From NCBI RefSeq assembly GCF_030580955.1, contig NZ_JAUQON010000004.1, forward strand, positions 124,001 to 188,000: a DNA stretch of 64,000 bases. The letters are read 5' to 3'. The position numbers were made by a program, and so were the translations under genes. The DNA comes from Hymenobacter convexus. Lineage in GTDB: Bacteria; Bacteroidota; Bacteroidia; Cytophagales; Hymenobacteraceae. Of this stretch, positions 37,130 through 45,690 are shown in pieces (position 1 is the first letter of the stretch; each line of letters begins with the position of its first letter). The notes beneath the pieces are model-generated. The model was not told the DNA's origin. It saw nothing but the letters and a program-made list of their open reading frames with translations, and made no database searches.

Positions 37130-38113
37130 ATGAAATCACTATTTACTTTCCTGATTATGCTATTTTGCCTGGGCAGCGCTCGGGCACAAACCATCAGCTA
37201 CACCGTTCCCAAAGCGTACAAAACCAGTATCAGTAAAGACGATTACAAGCAAATCGTCGATTTATCGGTTGCTGCCATTGCCAAGGAATATCCTGTGAAG
37301 CAGGTAAAAGATGGAGCGGTAGAACTTCAAGGCAGGAGCCAAGGCACGTTAAACCTCGATAATCTAATCGCCAAGTGTCTCGCCGCTCCCGATAAAAGCC
37401 AGTGGAACAACGTAATACAGGACCATTTCACCAACTTGTTTGCCTCTGTTCATAAGCAGGCCCATCTGAACGTTCAGAATTTCGATACCGCCGCGAAGTA
37501 TTTTAGCTTGCGTATTTATTCTCAGCAAACCGTGGCGCAACGCGGAGGCATCGACAATTTCGTTGCCAAAACCGACCTGGAAGGAACTTACACCATGCTG
37601 ATGCTGGACTTGCCAGGCGCTTTCACGCCCATTTCCAAAGCCCTTTTCAACTCATGGAATAAATCGGCCGCCGAGGTTTTTCAAATTGCCCAGCGAAACG
37701 TTAACAAGCAGCCAATTCAAAAAATCACCAAGTCGTTCGACGTCACCGGCGGCAGCATCGAAATGAGCTTTCTCGGCAACGAAGACTACGCCGGCAGCTA
37801 TGCCCTCGACCTGGCGAATAATTCGCCGGAACTAGTGGGCAAATGGGGAGCCGTGGTGGCAATTCCCAACAAAGGCCTGGTTAATATTTGCCGCATTAGC
37901 CCGGAAAAACCGGTCGATTTTGTGCAGTTTATTCAGCGCACCAAAGCCTTGGTGGAGAAATCGTACGCCGAACATCCGCAGCCAATTTCCAACCGCTTTT
38001 TCTGGTATTACCAGAACCACTTCACCCCCATCACGGTCACCACGGGCCCCAAAGGCGAAGCTATGGTGGTAGCCCCGCTGGGTCTCAGCACCTTGCTGAC
38101 CACTAAGAATTAA
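37130..38113 (+). CDS. Secreted protein, resembles DUF1444
   Basis: The 327-residue protein begins with a clear signal peptide (LFTFLIMLFCLGSARAQ). The body resembles the DUF1444/YtpQ pattern: EYPVKQVKDGAVEL, a middle strand region, and GSYALDLANNSPELV near residue 225. No enzyme motif is visible. It is AT-richer than the flanking genes. It converges on the nucleotidyltransferase pair. Family placement is tentative. Confidence 0.7.
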   Translation: MKSLFTFLIMLFCLGSARAQTISYTVPKAYKTSISKDDYKQIVDLSVAAIAKEYPVKQVKDGAVELQGRSQGTLNLDNLIAKCLAAPDKSQWNNVIQDHFTNLFASVHKQAHLNVQNFDTAAKYFSLRIYSQQTVAQRGGIDNFVAKTDLEGTYTMLMLDLPGAFTPISKALFNSWNKSAAEVFQIAQRNVNKQPIQKITKSFDVTGGSIEMSFLGNEDYAGSYALDLANNSPELVGKWGAVVAIPNKGLVNICRISPEKPVDFVQFIQRTKALVEKSYAEHPQPISNRFFWYYQNHFTPITVTTGPKGEAMVVAPLGLSTLLTTKN

Positions 38114-38132
38114 GCCGGCAGTTGCCGGTTAA

Positions 38133-39209
38133 TCAGGTCGTTTGGTAAAACTGATGCCGTACCCGACGCAACAGCAATTCTGCGGCCGCCCTATCCGGTG
38201 CATCGGGCAAACGGGAATTGGCAAATGCGAGGTCCACCTGTTGCACCAGCTTCTCTGCTTCGGCCACCAGCGCTTCGTATTCAAATTTGCCGCGCCGGAT
38301 TTGCAGTAAAAATTCCCGGTTAGAGCGTCGCACATTTAATTCGCCGCTTGCCGCTATTTCCTCGGCCATTTGCAGGAGGCGAAATACGTGCAGCATGTTT
38401 TTCGCGTCGTAATTTTTACCGTGCTGCACGGTATTCTGGTAGCGTTCGGTGTTGCGTTTGTCCACCCATTCCCAATATTCACGAAATACGCGGCAGTAAG
38501 TGCTGTAGCCATTGCGATTGAACGACAAATACGCCACTGGCTCCTCCCCTTTCGGCACGGCCGATAACTGCACATCCTGCGAGGTTTCGGCGTCGCGTAC
38601 CAGCCCACGGTAGCCGTGCAAACAGTCCGGCGTGGCATCGACAAACAGGGCGTATAAATCGTTGAGGTGCGGCACATTGGCCAGGCCACACTGGGCCATT
38701 TCGTAGCCCCGACGGGCCAGCCAGGCCGCTACTGGCTGAGCGCCCGCCCCCGCCGTCACGTAGCAGAAATCGAGCACCGATTTGCGGGCTGGCGGCTCCG
38801 GGTGGTTAATTTTCTTGTTCAGGCCCTTGGCTTTGCGAATTTGCGCCACGGCGTATTCAGCAAAACTCTGGCGGCAAAGCTTGGAGAGAAAATCAGCGGC
38901 TTGAAACTGCTCGAAGAGCGGGTGTTGGTAAATAACGCAATCGGCCGGCGTACCTAATAATTCTAGTACGGTGGGATTATTTTTCAGCAGCAATTCTACA
39001 AATCGGCGCAGTTCATAGAACACCTCATCATTAGTCTCATTGGCTATTTGCGGAATGTAATCCAGCCCAAAGAATTGGGATTCCGGCAGGATGAAAACGC
39101 CTTTCAGGTCGGTGTCCGAATGGGGCAAATTAGTACCGTAAGCCCGGCTGCCGCTGATGGCTTCGAAAATAATTAGCCCCTGGCTACGCAAGTCCGCAAT
39201 GGTCATCAT
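38133..39209 (-). CDS. Nucleotidyltransferase, DNA polymerase beta superfamily
   Basis: The 358-residue protein begins with the nucleotidyltransferase motif GSRAYGTNLPHSDTDLKG (Gly20-Ser21; metal ligands Asp32 and Asp34). A large helical part follows, with a Lys/Arg-rich segment KGLNKKINHPEPPARKS. It starts 5 bp after the stop of another nucleotidyltransferase gene, so the two form an operon. The nucleotide and target are unknown. Minimal transferases of this superfamily act on tRNA, on antibiotics or as antitoxins of HEPN toxins. Confidence 0.85.
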   Translation of the reverse strand: MMTIADLRSQGLIIFEAISGSRAYGTNLPHSDTDLKGVFILPESQFFGLDYIPQIANETNDEVFYELRRFVELLLKNNPTVLELLGTPADCVIYQHPLFEQFQAADFLSKLCRQSFAEYAVAQIRKAKGLNKKINHPEPPARKSVLDFCYVTAGAGAQPVAAWLARRGYEMAQCGLANVPHLNDLYALFVDATPDCLHGYRGLVRDAETSQDVQLSAVPKGEEPVAYLSFNRNGYSTYCRVFREYWEWVDKRNTERYQNTVQHGKNYDAKNMLHVFRLLQMAEEIAASGELNVRRSNREFLLQIRRGKFEYEALVAEAEKLVQQVDLAFANSRLPDAPDRAAAELLLRRVRHQFYQTT

Positions 39210-39214
39210 TCTAC

Positions 39215-39991
39215 TTATTCGTTTTCAGCAAATGCCTCGCTAATCAGGGCCTGAAAGACCACATCCAACTCGCTGGCCACGTTGCCGGGCCGCAACACCG
39301 GCAACGTTTCGCGGGCCGCCTGGCCGGCCGCCAGCTCGGCTTGTAGAAACGCCACCAGCGCGGTTGGATTAGGCACCTGGGTTTTCTCGTTGGCCGTGGC
39401 TTTGCGGGTCAATAGTTCGTCTACATCGGCCTGCAAAGCAATAGGCAGCAGCTCCCGCAGCGGCGCAAACTCCATGGGCGGCAGGGTGGGCCGTTCCCGA
39501 ATCCAGCGGGCGGCAAGGGCCGAGCGCAGGGCGTAGAACAGGCGTTTCAGGCGGATTTCCTCGCTGGTCAGGTCTTCCTCAACCCCGTGTCGAAGCTGGC
39601 CCAGGTAGTGGTGCAGGCCGGCTTTCCGATTGAAAGCAGAAGGCATAAGCGCCGAAAGCCGCGCCCGAAAACCCAAGGCTTCATGGTAGACAACCGGCGA
39701 TTGCAGCCACTCAAACAGGGCGGCGTTGGAGGCGCGCAACAGGCGCAGAGCTTTGCGCAATTCCCAGCCGGCCAGGTCCAGCTCGTCATCAATGGGAAAG
39801 TTGAGGGTATCGCGCCCCTCGTCAAGCGTGAGGTACCAGGCCGGCGGGTGGCAGTAGATAAAGCGGACGTCAAAATCCGAATTGGGCGAAGCGAAGCCCC
39901 AGGCGCGGCTGCCCGACTCGCAGGCGTAAAGGATGCGGATGCCATGGGTGGCTTCGAGGGATGTGAGTGCGGTTTGGATGCGAGAATGCAT
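39215..39991 (-). CDS. Nucleotidyltransferase, YcgL-like
   Basis: The 258-residue protein has the motif GSRAWGFASPNSDFDVRFIY (27-46) with metal ligands Asp39 and Asp41, then helical regions with RLKRLFYALRSALAARW. This is the YcgL (COG3541) pattern. It is the first gene of a two-gene operon with the longer transferase. I start at the ATG giving MHSRIQTALT; an in-frame ATG 8 codons earlier is possible. Function is unknown; the neighbourhood (Pnkp, Hen1, ADP-ribosylglycohydrolase) suggests RNA work. Confidence 0.85.
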   Translation of the reverse strand: MHSRIQTALTSLEATHGIRILYACESGSRAWGFASPNSDFDVRFIYCHPPAWYLTLDEGRDTLNFPIDDELDLAGWELRKALRLLRASNAALFEWLQSPVVYHEALGFRARLSALMPSAFNRKAGLHHYLGQLRHGVEEDLTSEEIRLKRLFYALRSALAARWIRERPTLPPMEFAPLRELLPIALQADVDELLTRKATANEKTQVPNPTALVAFLQAELAAGQAARETLPVLRPGNVASELDVVFQALISEAFAENE

Positions 39992-40016
39992 GGGAAAGGG
40001 CAGCTGGGATTTCAAA

Positions 40017-40133
40017 AGAACGTCATGCTGAGCGCAGCCGAAGCATCTCGCTAGTGATGCTAATCAAAATTGTAAAACGATTGAATTGGTGGTGGCACGC
40101 GAGATGTTTCGGCTGCGCTCGGCATGACGTTCT
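40017..40133. repeat. Family 1 palindromic element, copy 7
   Basis: 34-nt inverted arms (40017-40050 and 40100-40133) with few mismatches and a 49-nt AT-rich centre. It lies in the divergent space between the nucleotidyltransferase operon and the channel gene. Confidence 0.85.
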
Positions 40134-40216
40134 ACAATGAAGGTAACAAGAGCCACCGCAGGACGCTACTTTAGCGCTTCACCCTTCGCTCTCTGGCGCC
40201 CCGGCGCCTCCCCCGC

Positions 40217-40816
40217 ATGCACAAAGGACGACTCGAAGCTTTCAGCGATGGCGTGCTGGCCATCATTCTCACCATCATGGTGCTGGAAATAAAGGTGCCG
40301 CATGGGGCCGATTTCGCGGCCCTGCGCCCGCTGCTGCCCGTGGCACTCAGCTACTTGTTGAGCTTCGTCTACATCGGTATCTACTGGAACAACCATCATA
40401 TGATGCTGGCCAGCACGAGCAAGGTTTCCGGTGGCATCCTGTGGGCCAACCTGCACCTACTGTTCTGGCTGTCGCTGGTGCCCTTCGCCACGGGCTGGAT
40501 GGGCGAGAACCACTTCGCCCCCGCCACGCTGGCCGTGTATGGCGTGATATTGCTCATGGCCGGCGTGGCCTATTTCGTGCTCCAGAACTGCATCATTGCC
40601 ATCGAAGGGCCGCATTCAACGCTGGCCCGCGCCATTGGGCGCGACTTCAAGGGCCGGTCGTCGCCCCCGCTCTACGTGGCGGGCATCGCAGCCAGCTTCT
40701 GGAACCCGTGGGTGGCGGGCGGCATCTACGTGGCCGTGGCGCTGATGTGGCTCATCCCCGACCGGCGCATTGAGCGCACGCTGGTGGATAAGGGTGAAGG
40801 GAAACGGGTTGAATAG
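40217..40816 (+). CDS. TMEM175-family potassium channel protein (DUF1211)
   Basis: The 199-residue membrane protein has the family signature FSDGVLAIILTIMVLEIKVP at residues 9-28 in the first helix. About six hydrophobic segments follow (LPVALSYLLSFVYIGIYWNN, WANLHLLFWLSLVPF, LAVYGVILLMAGVAYF, and others). Bacterial TMEM175 proteins form K+-leak channels. No link to the neighbouring RNA genes can be stated. Confidence 0.9.
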   Translation: MHKGRLEAFSDGVLAIILTIMVLEIKVPHGADFAALRPLLPVALSYLLSFVYIGIYWNNHHMMLASTSKVSGGILWANLHLLFWLSLVPFATGWMGENHFAPATLAVYGVILLMAGVAYFVLQNCIIAIEGPHSTLARAIGRDFKGRSSPPLYVAGIAASFWNPWVAGGIYVAVALMWLIPDRRIERTLVDKGEGKRVE

Positions 40817-40960
40817 CGGCGTTGGGAAGTTGACGGGAAATGCGGGAGTAGCGACAGGCGCTGAAATGACTTAGTTTCAACGTATGTACCGTATGTTTAT
40901 CGAAGGAACTGGGTAGACACCGTTCACAATAAATCATTCAACTTTTAATTCAGAAATAAA

Positions 40961-42250
40961 ATGGATTTCATTGAGGCCAAGGAACAATTGAAGCAAGGCT
41001 ATATAAAGGCAGGATTAGAGTTAAGTGACGAACATGGAGAGGAGCTTTTCTTTAACTTTCGCTCAGACCCACTTAAGATTAGCAAGGAAGATATTGAGTC
41101 GTATGTTGAATTATCGAATACAAGAAATAGCTTTGAGACAAAACCGTCTGAATGCAGTATAATTAGCAAGAATTATAGAGAACAAATCGTTACTAACATA
41201 CATCCAAGAGCTAGGCTAATGGGGCCGAGATTTTGGGAATTCATGTTTGGGGACGATAAAATATCAGAGGATGGCTCGCAAGAAATATATGTTAAGGTTT
41301 CGCCATGCTCTGACACTTTCATAAACTACTTCAGATTCGAGGATAAGTATCTGGAGATGTGCTTTGATGGCCCTTTAAGACATAGAGGCGGTGTTCGGAG
41401 GCCGGAATCTCATGTAGAGTTGAAAGAATCTCTTTATCGACCACTCACAATAAAAGTTTTCAATTTAAACGAAGACAGTATTAACGCTGCATTACAAAAA
41501 TCAAATCACCTTATTGACAGTTGCATATTCACACTTTCATCGCTAAAGGAAAACCCTATTGAGTTGCTTGAAGAATGGCCTCTCAGGAGAAGAAGAAAAC
41601 GAAAGGAGCCTAGAGATTTTGAATATGGCACCTTTCACAATGGCAGAAATTTGCCCTTGCCTAAATTCAGAGCTAATTCTACACTAGTCAGATTTTATCA
41701 ACAAGCTACTGGCACCGATATTCCTGCGCTTAAATACCTTGCATTCTATCAAATACTAGAATATTTCTACCTGTCTGTATCTGACGAAGTGCTATATAAT
41801 AGTCTAACACGAAAAATCAATGATTTAAAATTTAAGACGAATCCGTCTCATCTTGACAAAATCATTCAGGATGTGGTTAACCACAAAAGGGAAAATGATG
41901 AAACTGAAATGCTGAAGAGCGTTCTGAAAAAATTTATTGATGAAGAGGAAATCATAGACTTTATAAAAGAATATGAGGGCTTCTTAGAAAAAAAGGTTTA
42001 TACAGCAAGTAGAACGGTATTTGGTGTTGAAATAACTGCAACATCTCTCAAGACTAGTCATACAATTGGCAATGTCGCCAAAATAATTAAAGCTATTAGA
42101 AATGCCCTAGTACATTCCTCTGATAGGCACGAAAGGAATGACAGGTATATCCCTTATTCAAAAGAGGGTACGTATTTAATAGAGCTAGAACTTCCATTAA
42201 TCAAGTTTTTGGCAGAAAAAGTTATTGTTGCAAGCTCTTCATCACTGTAA
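40961..42250 (+). CDS. AT-rich protein with a C-terminal HEPN-type RNase motif
   Basis: I do not recognise a full-length family. The 429-residue protein is much richer in A+T than the flanking genes and has Lys/Asn/Ile-rich codon use, a sign of transfer. The N-terminal half is beta-rich with no motif seen. A basic patch RRRRKRKEPR lies near residue 210. The C-terminal half is helical (LKYLAFYQILEYFYLSVSDE, FIDEEEIIDFIKEYEGF) and carries RNALVHS at 380-386. R-x4-H in this setting is the catalytic signature of HEPN ribonucleases, with a layout like ApeA-type defence proteins. Its stop is 2 bp from the stop of pnkp, which runs the other way. The HEPN call is inferred from motif and helix context. 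Confidence 0.65.
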   Translation: MDFIEAKEQLKQGYIKAGLELSDEHGEELFFNFRSDPLKISKEDIESYVELSNTRNSFETKPSECSIISKNYREQIVTNIHPRARLMGPRFWEFMFGDDKISEDGSQEIYVKVSPCSDTFINYFRFEDKYLEMCFDGPLRHRGGVRRPESHVELKESLYRPLTIKVFNLNEDSINAALQKSNHLIDSCIFTLSSLKENPIELLEEWPLRRRRKRKEPRDFEYGTFHNGRNLPLPKFRANSTLVRFYQQATGTDIPALKYLAFYQILEYFYLSVSDEVLYNSLTRKINDLKFKTNPSHLDKIIQDVVNHKRENDETEMLKSVLKKFIDEEEIIDFIKEYEGFLEKKVYTASRTVFGVEITATSLKTSHTIGNVAKIIKAIRNALVHSSDRHERNDRYIPYSKEGTYLIELELPLIKFLAEKVIVASSSSL

Positions 42251-42252
42251 TA

Positions 42253-45048
42253 CTACAGCCGCGGGTCCACCGCCTCGCTTTCCAGCGCTAGGACGCCGAA
42301 GACGCACTGGTGCACGCGGCGCAGGGGCTGGCCGGCCACGAAGCGTTCGAGGCCCTCGACGCCGAGGGCGAACTCGCGCAGGGCGAGGTTGCGCTTGGCT
42401 TTCACGTTGCGCTGGCGGAGCCGGTCGAGGTGGCCGGGCAGCAGGTAATCGGGGCCGTAGATGATGCGCAGGTACTCGCGGCCCCGGCACTTGAGGGCGG
42501 GCTGGAGCAGGCCGCCTTTGCCCTGGGGGATGAAGTCGTAGGGCTTCACCACCATGCCTTCGCCCCCGGCGGCGGTGAGGTCGGTCCACCACTGGATGGC
42601 GGCTTCGACTTCGGCGGGGTTGGTGAGGGGGACGACGCGGTAGGGCGTGGCGCGGAGCAGGCCAGGGTCGGCCAGGGCGAGGGTGCGCAGGGTTTCCATG
42701 TGCCAGGCATGGTCGCGGTCGAAGTAGGTCTTGCCTTCGGTGGCTAGTAGATGGAAGGGCGCCAGCTTGAGGTCGTCGAGGGAGTGCACGGGCCAGCAGT
42801 AGCGGCGGTAGGCGTCGGCGTAATGGGCGGCGGCCTGGTGGCGGGCGGTGGTGCGGGCCAGCAGGGCTTCGGCGCCGTCGAGCTGGCGGGCGGCGGCGTC
42901 GGTGAGGGCGGCTTCGACCTGGGGCAGGGCGGCGAGGGCGGCGGCGGCCACGGCGGCGTACTGGGTTTTGACCAACTCCTGGGCTTTGGCCGACCAGGGC
43001 AGCAGCTCGGCATCGAGGCAAACCCAGTCGGTGTCGAATTTCTCCCAGAAGCCGGCGGTGCTCAGGGCGTCGCGCAGGCGGGCGAGGAAGGCGGTTTCGA
43101 GGGTGGCATCGGTGAAGAAGTTGCGGCCGGTGCGGGTGTAGCACTTGCCGATGCCCTCGCCCACGAGGCCGAGGCGGCGCTGGATGGCGGCTTCGTCGCG
43201 GCCCAGCACCACCACCACGCGGCTGCCCATGTGCTTTTCTTCGCACACCACGCGCTCTATGCCGAGGCGCTGGTAGTAGTCGAAGGCTTCGGCGGGGTGT
43301 TCGAGCAGGTCGGGCAGGGCCGAGGTTTCGGTCGGCGACATGGTGGGCGGCAGGTACAGCAGCCATTTGGGGTGCAGGGCGAAGCGCGACATCACCTCCA
43401 GGGCGGCCACGGCGTTGTCTTCGCGGATGGTGACGCCGCGCATCAGCCGGGTTTCGATGAACTGCTTGCCGGTTACGTCGCGGATGTCGAGCAGGTCGTC
43501 GTTTTCGTGCTGGGCGGACTGTAGCGCGGACTCTGTAGTCCGCGTCTCCGCGCCGTTCTCATCGTTCGGGTTTCCGCCGGGGACGCGGACTACAGAGTCC
43601 GCGCTACTGTCCGCGTTACTGCGGCGGTAGTTGAGCGGCCTGGCCGGTTCACAATAGACCTGCGCGGCGGGCACGGCCACGAGCTCGCGCTCGGGATAGC
43701 GCAGGGCGGTGAGGCGGCCGCCGAACACGCAGCCGGTGTCGAGGTCGATGGTGTTGTTGAGCCATTCGGCCTCGGGCACGGGCGTGTGACCGAAGGCGAC
43801 CATGGCGCGGCCCCTGTACTCGCGGGCCCACTCGTAGCGCACGGGCAGGCCGAATTCGTCAATCTCGCCGGTGCTTTCGCCAAACAGCGCGAAGGCCCGC
43901 ACGGCCCCCGAGCCGCGCCCCTGCATCTCCTCGGTGAGGCCGGCGTGGGCCACGACCAGCTTGCCGCCGTCGAGCACGTAGTGGCTCACTAGGCCGTCGA
44001 GGAAGCGCCGCACTTCGCTCTTGAAAGCTTCGGGCTCGGGTTCGAGCTGGGCCAGGGTTTCGGCCAGGCCGTGGTTGATGGTGACGTTTTTGCCGTTGAG
44101 GTGGCGCAGGAGCTTGATGTCGTGGTTGCCGGGCACGCAGAGGGCGCTGCCGTCGCGCACCATGCTCATCACCAGACGCAGGACCTGCGGGGAGGCGGGC
44201 CCGCGGTCCACGAGGTCGCCGAGGAAGATGGCTTTGCGGTGCGGCCCATCTGCCGTTTGTAGAGACGCGACACTTCGCGTCTCGGCGTCCGCGCCGTCGG
44301 AATCGTTGTTTGGCGAATCGTTCAACGAGGAGACGCGAAGTGTCGCGTCTCTACACACCAACGGTGCCATCACCCGCACGCCCAAATCCCGCACGTCCGT
44401 AATCGGCTCTTCCGTAATCTGATACCCCAGTTTCTCCAGCAGCGCGCGCAGCTCCTCGTAGCAGCCGTGCACGTCGCCGATGATGTCGAAGGGGCCGGTT
44501 TCCTCTTGGCGGTTGTTGTAGAGGCGGTCGCGGGTGATGGACTGGATGGCGTCGATTTCGCCCACGTTGCGCAGGTGGTGAATGTGCCGGAAGCCCTCCT
44601 GCTTGAGGTTGCGCAGGCTGCGGCGCAGCTGCTGGCGGTGGCTGGCGATGACGTGCCGGCCCAGGTGGCGGCGGTCGGGGCGCTGGGCGTTGCGCTCCTG
44701 GGCCACGGCATCGGGCACGTCGAGCACTATCGCCACGGGCAGCACGTGGTATTGGCGGGCCAAGGCCACCAGGGGCTTGCGGCCTTCCTCCTGCACGTTG
44801 GTGGCATCGACCACGGTGAGCAGCCCGCGCTTCAGGCGCTTGGCCACCAGGTAGTGCAGCAGCTCAAACGCGTCTTTGCTGGCCGATTGGTCGTTTTCAT
44901 CGTCGGCCACCAGGCCCCGGCAGGCATCCGACGACACGATTTCCGTGGGCTTGAACAAGCGCCGCGCAAACGTGGACTTGCCCGCGCCCGTGCTGCCAAT
45001 GAGAATAATAAGGGAGAGTTCGGGGACCTTGAGGGTATCTTGGGGCAT
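42253..45048 (-). CDS. pnkp: Polynucleotide kinase-phosphatase-ligase (bacterial Pnkp)
   Basis: Pnkp heals and seals broken RNA: 5' kinase, 2',3' phosphatase and 3'-5' ligase, working with Hen1. The 931-residue protein has a kinase domain with GSTGAGKST (18-26), a metallophosphatase with GDVHGC (191-196), GDLVDRG (277-283), GNHD (307-310) and AHAG (367-370), and an adenylyltransferase with EKHMGSR (604-610; Lys605 is the expected AMP acceptor). Two stretches are foreign: about 232-264 in the phosphatase between GDVHG and GDLVDRG, and about 479-512 between phosphatase and ligase. Both are translated from Family 2 palindromes and together roughly explain why the protein is longer than C. thermocellum Pnkp (about 870). 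I choose the ATG giving MPQDTLKVPE; 17 more residues are possible. It is tail-to-tail with the HEPN gene. Confidence 0.93.
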   Translation of the reverse strand: MPQDTLKVPELSLIILIGSTGAGKSTFARRLFKPTEIVSSDACRGLVADDENDQSASKDAFELLHYLVAKRLKRGLLTVVDATNVQEEGRKPLVALARQYHVLPVAIVLDVPDAVAQERNAQRPDRRHLGRHVIASHRQQLRRSLRNLKQEGFRHIHHLRNVGEIDAIQSITRDRLYNNRQEETGPFDIIGDVHGCYEELRALLEKLGYQITEEPITDVRDLGVRVMAPLVCRDATLRVSSLNDSPNNDSDGADAETRSVASLQTADGPHRKAIFLGDLVDRGPASPQVLRLVMSMVRDGSALCVPGNHDIKLLRHLNGKNVTINHGLAETLAQLEPEPEAFKSEVRRFLDGLVSHYVLDGGKLVVAHAGLTEEMQGRGSGAVRAFALFGESTGEIDEFGLPVRYEWAREYRGRAMVAFGHTPVPEAEWLNNTIDLDTGCVFGGRLTALRYPERELVAVPAAQVYCEPARPLNYRRSNADSSADSVVRVPGGNPNDENGAETRTTESALQSAQHENDDLLDIRDVTGKQFIETRLMRGVTIREDNAVAALEVMSRFALHPKWLLYLPPTMSPTETSALPDLLEHPAEAFDYYQRLGIERVVCEEKHMGSRVVVVLGRDEAAIQRRLGLVGEGIGKCYTRTGRNFFTDATLETAFLARLRDALSTAGFWEKFDTDWVCLDAELLPWSAKAQELVKTQYAAVAAAALAALPQVEAALTDAAARQLDGAEALLARTTARHQAAAHYADAYRRYCWPVHSLDDLKLAPFHLLATEGKTYFDRDHAWHMETLRTLALADPGLLRATPYRVVPLTNPAEVEAAIQWWTDLTAAGGEGMVVKPYDFIPQGKGGLLQPALKCRGREYLRIIYGPDYLLPGHLDRLRQRNVKAKRNLALREFALGVEGLERFVAGQPLRRVHQCVFGVLALESEAVDPRL
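43514..43614. repeat. Family 2 palindromic element inside pnkp (phosphatase-ligase linker)
   Basis: Perfect 26-nt core arms (43521-43546 and 43582-43607) extend by about 7 bp with one mismatch. Each arm is itself a hairpin (GCGGACT...AGTCCGC). It is open in the pnkp frame and encodes ADSSADSVVRV ... ETRTTESALQS. Confidence 0.9.
44258..44355. repeat. Family 2 palindromic element inside pnkp (phosphatase domain)
   Basis: Perfect 26-nt arms (44258-44283 and 44330-44355) around a 46-nt centre; each arm contains AGACGCGA/TCGCGTCT. In the pnkp frame it encodes CRDATLRVS ... ETRSVASLQT, between two metal-binding motifs of the phosphatase. Confidence 0.92.
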
Positions 45049-45108
45049 TGGAAAGGATATTTCAGGCAACATCATGTGAAAATTCACATGGCTTGGCATC
45101 TTGGCAAT

Positions 45109-45690
45109 ATGAAAAATTTGTTAACTGCTTTCTTTTGGGTGTGTATCGGTTTCACATCCTGTAAAACTCAACTATCTGAACGAAAACCATCTATTCAAGC
45201 GGTTCAAACAAAGAATCAGACACTAATTGGAGTAAAAGGGCCGAACTTCAAAGGAGCCATATTTACCAAGGAATACCCTTTCCTACTTTTATTTGTGTCT
45301 GCTATTGACTCAGTCCAAAGATTCACTCCCTCATTGGCAGAGGTGGAAATTGCGGAAAACTTATTGCGCCATCAATTAAAGACTATAAACAAACGGCGAC
45401 CAAACCAGCAGGCTGGCAATCCAGTCCTGCATAGGAATCTGCCAAAGTATTTCAGGCAATATGTTGGCTTTATCGATAAGAATGGTGATAAAATAATTCA
45501 TGTCAACTTCCACTGGAATAGATATAATATTATTGACAGAATAAACAATTATATCTACTTCAACGACAGTAGAATTGATTATGAATCTGATTACTCCATT
45601 GTTATGGATGGTGGCAGCTATTATTGGGGAATAAACGCCAACATTACGCAGAGGAAGCTGACAGATTTGAGTGTTAATGGCTTTGGCTAG
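45109..45690 (+). CDS. AT-rich lipoprotein of unknown function
   Basis: The 193-residue protein starts with a lipoprotein signal peptide and lipobox FTSC (Cys18). The mature part has no family I recognise; it is rich in Ile, Asn and Tyr and has a beta-like C-terminal half (NIIDRINNYIYFNDS, GGSYYWGINAN). Base composition is clearly more AT-rich than hen1 and pnkp, between which it lies on the opposite strand. Its end overlaps the 3' end of hen1 by 17 bp. Insertion of this gene probably split a pnkp-hen1 pair (inference). Confidence 0.75.
   Translation: MKNLLTAFFWVCIGFTSCKTQLSERKPSIQAVQTKNQTLIGVKGPNFKGAIFTKEYPFLLLFVSAIDSVQRFTPSLAEVEIAENLLRHQLKTINKRRPNQQAGNPVLHRNLPKYFRQYVGFIDKNGDKIIHVNFHWNRYNIIDRINNYIYFNDSRIDYESDYSIVMDGGSYYWGINANITQRKLTDLSVNGFG

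Noticed and set aside
42225-43524. Gly/Arg-rich and Val/Gly-rich frames on the + strand opposite pnkp
   Set aside because: They are shadows of the ligase domain, whose motifs are intact on the minus strand.
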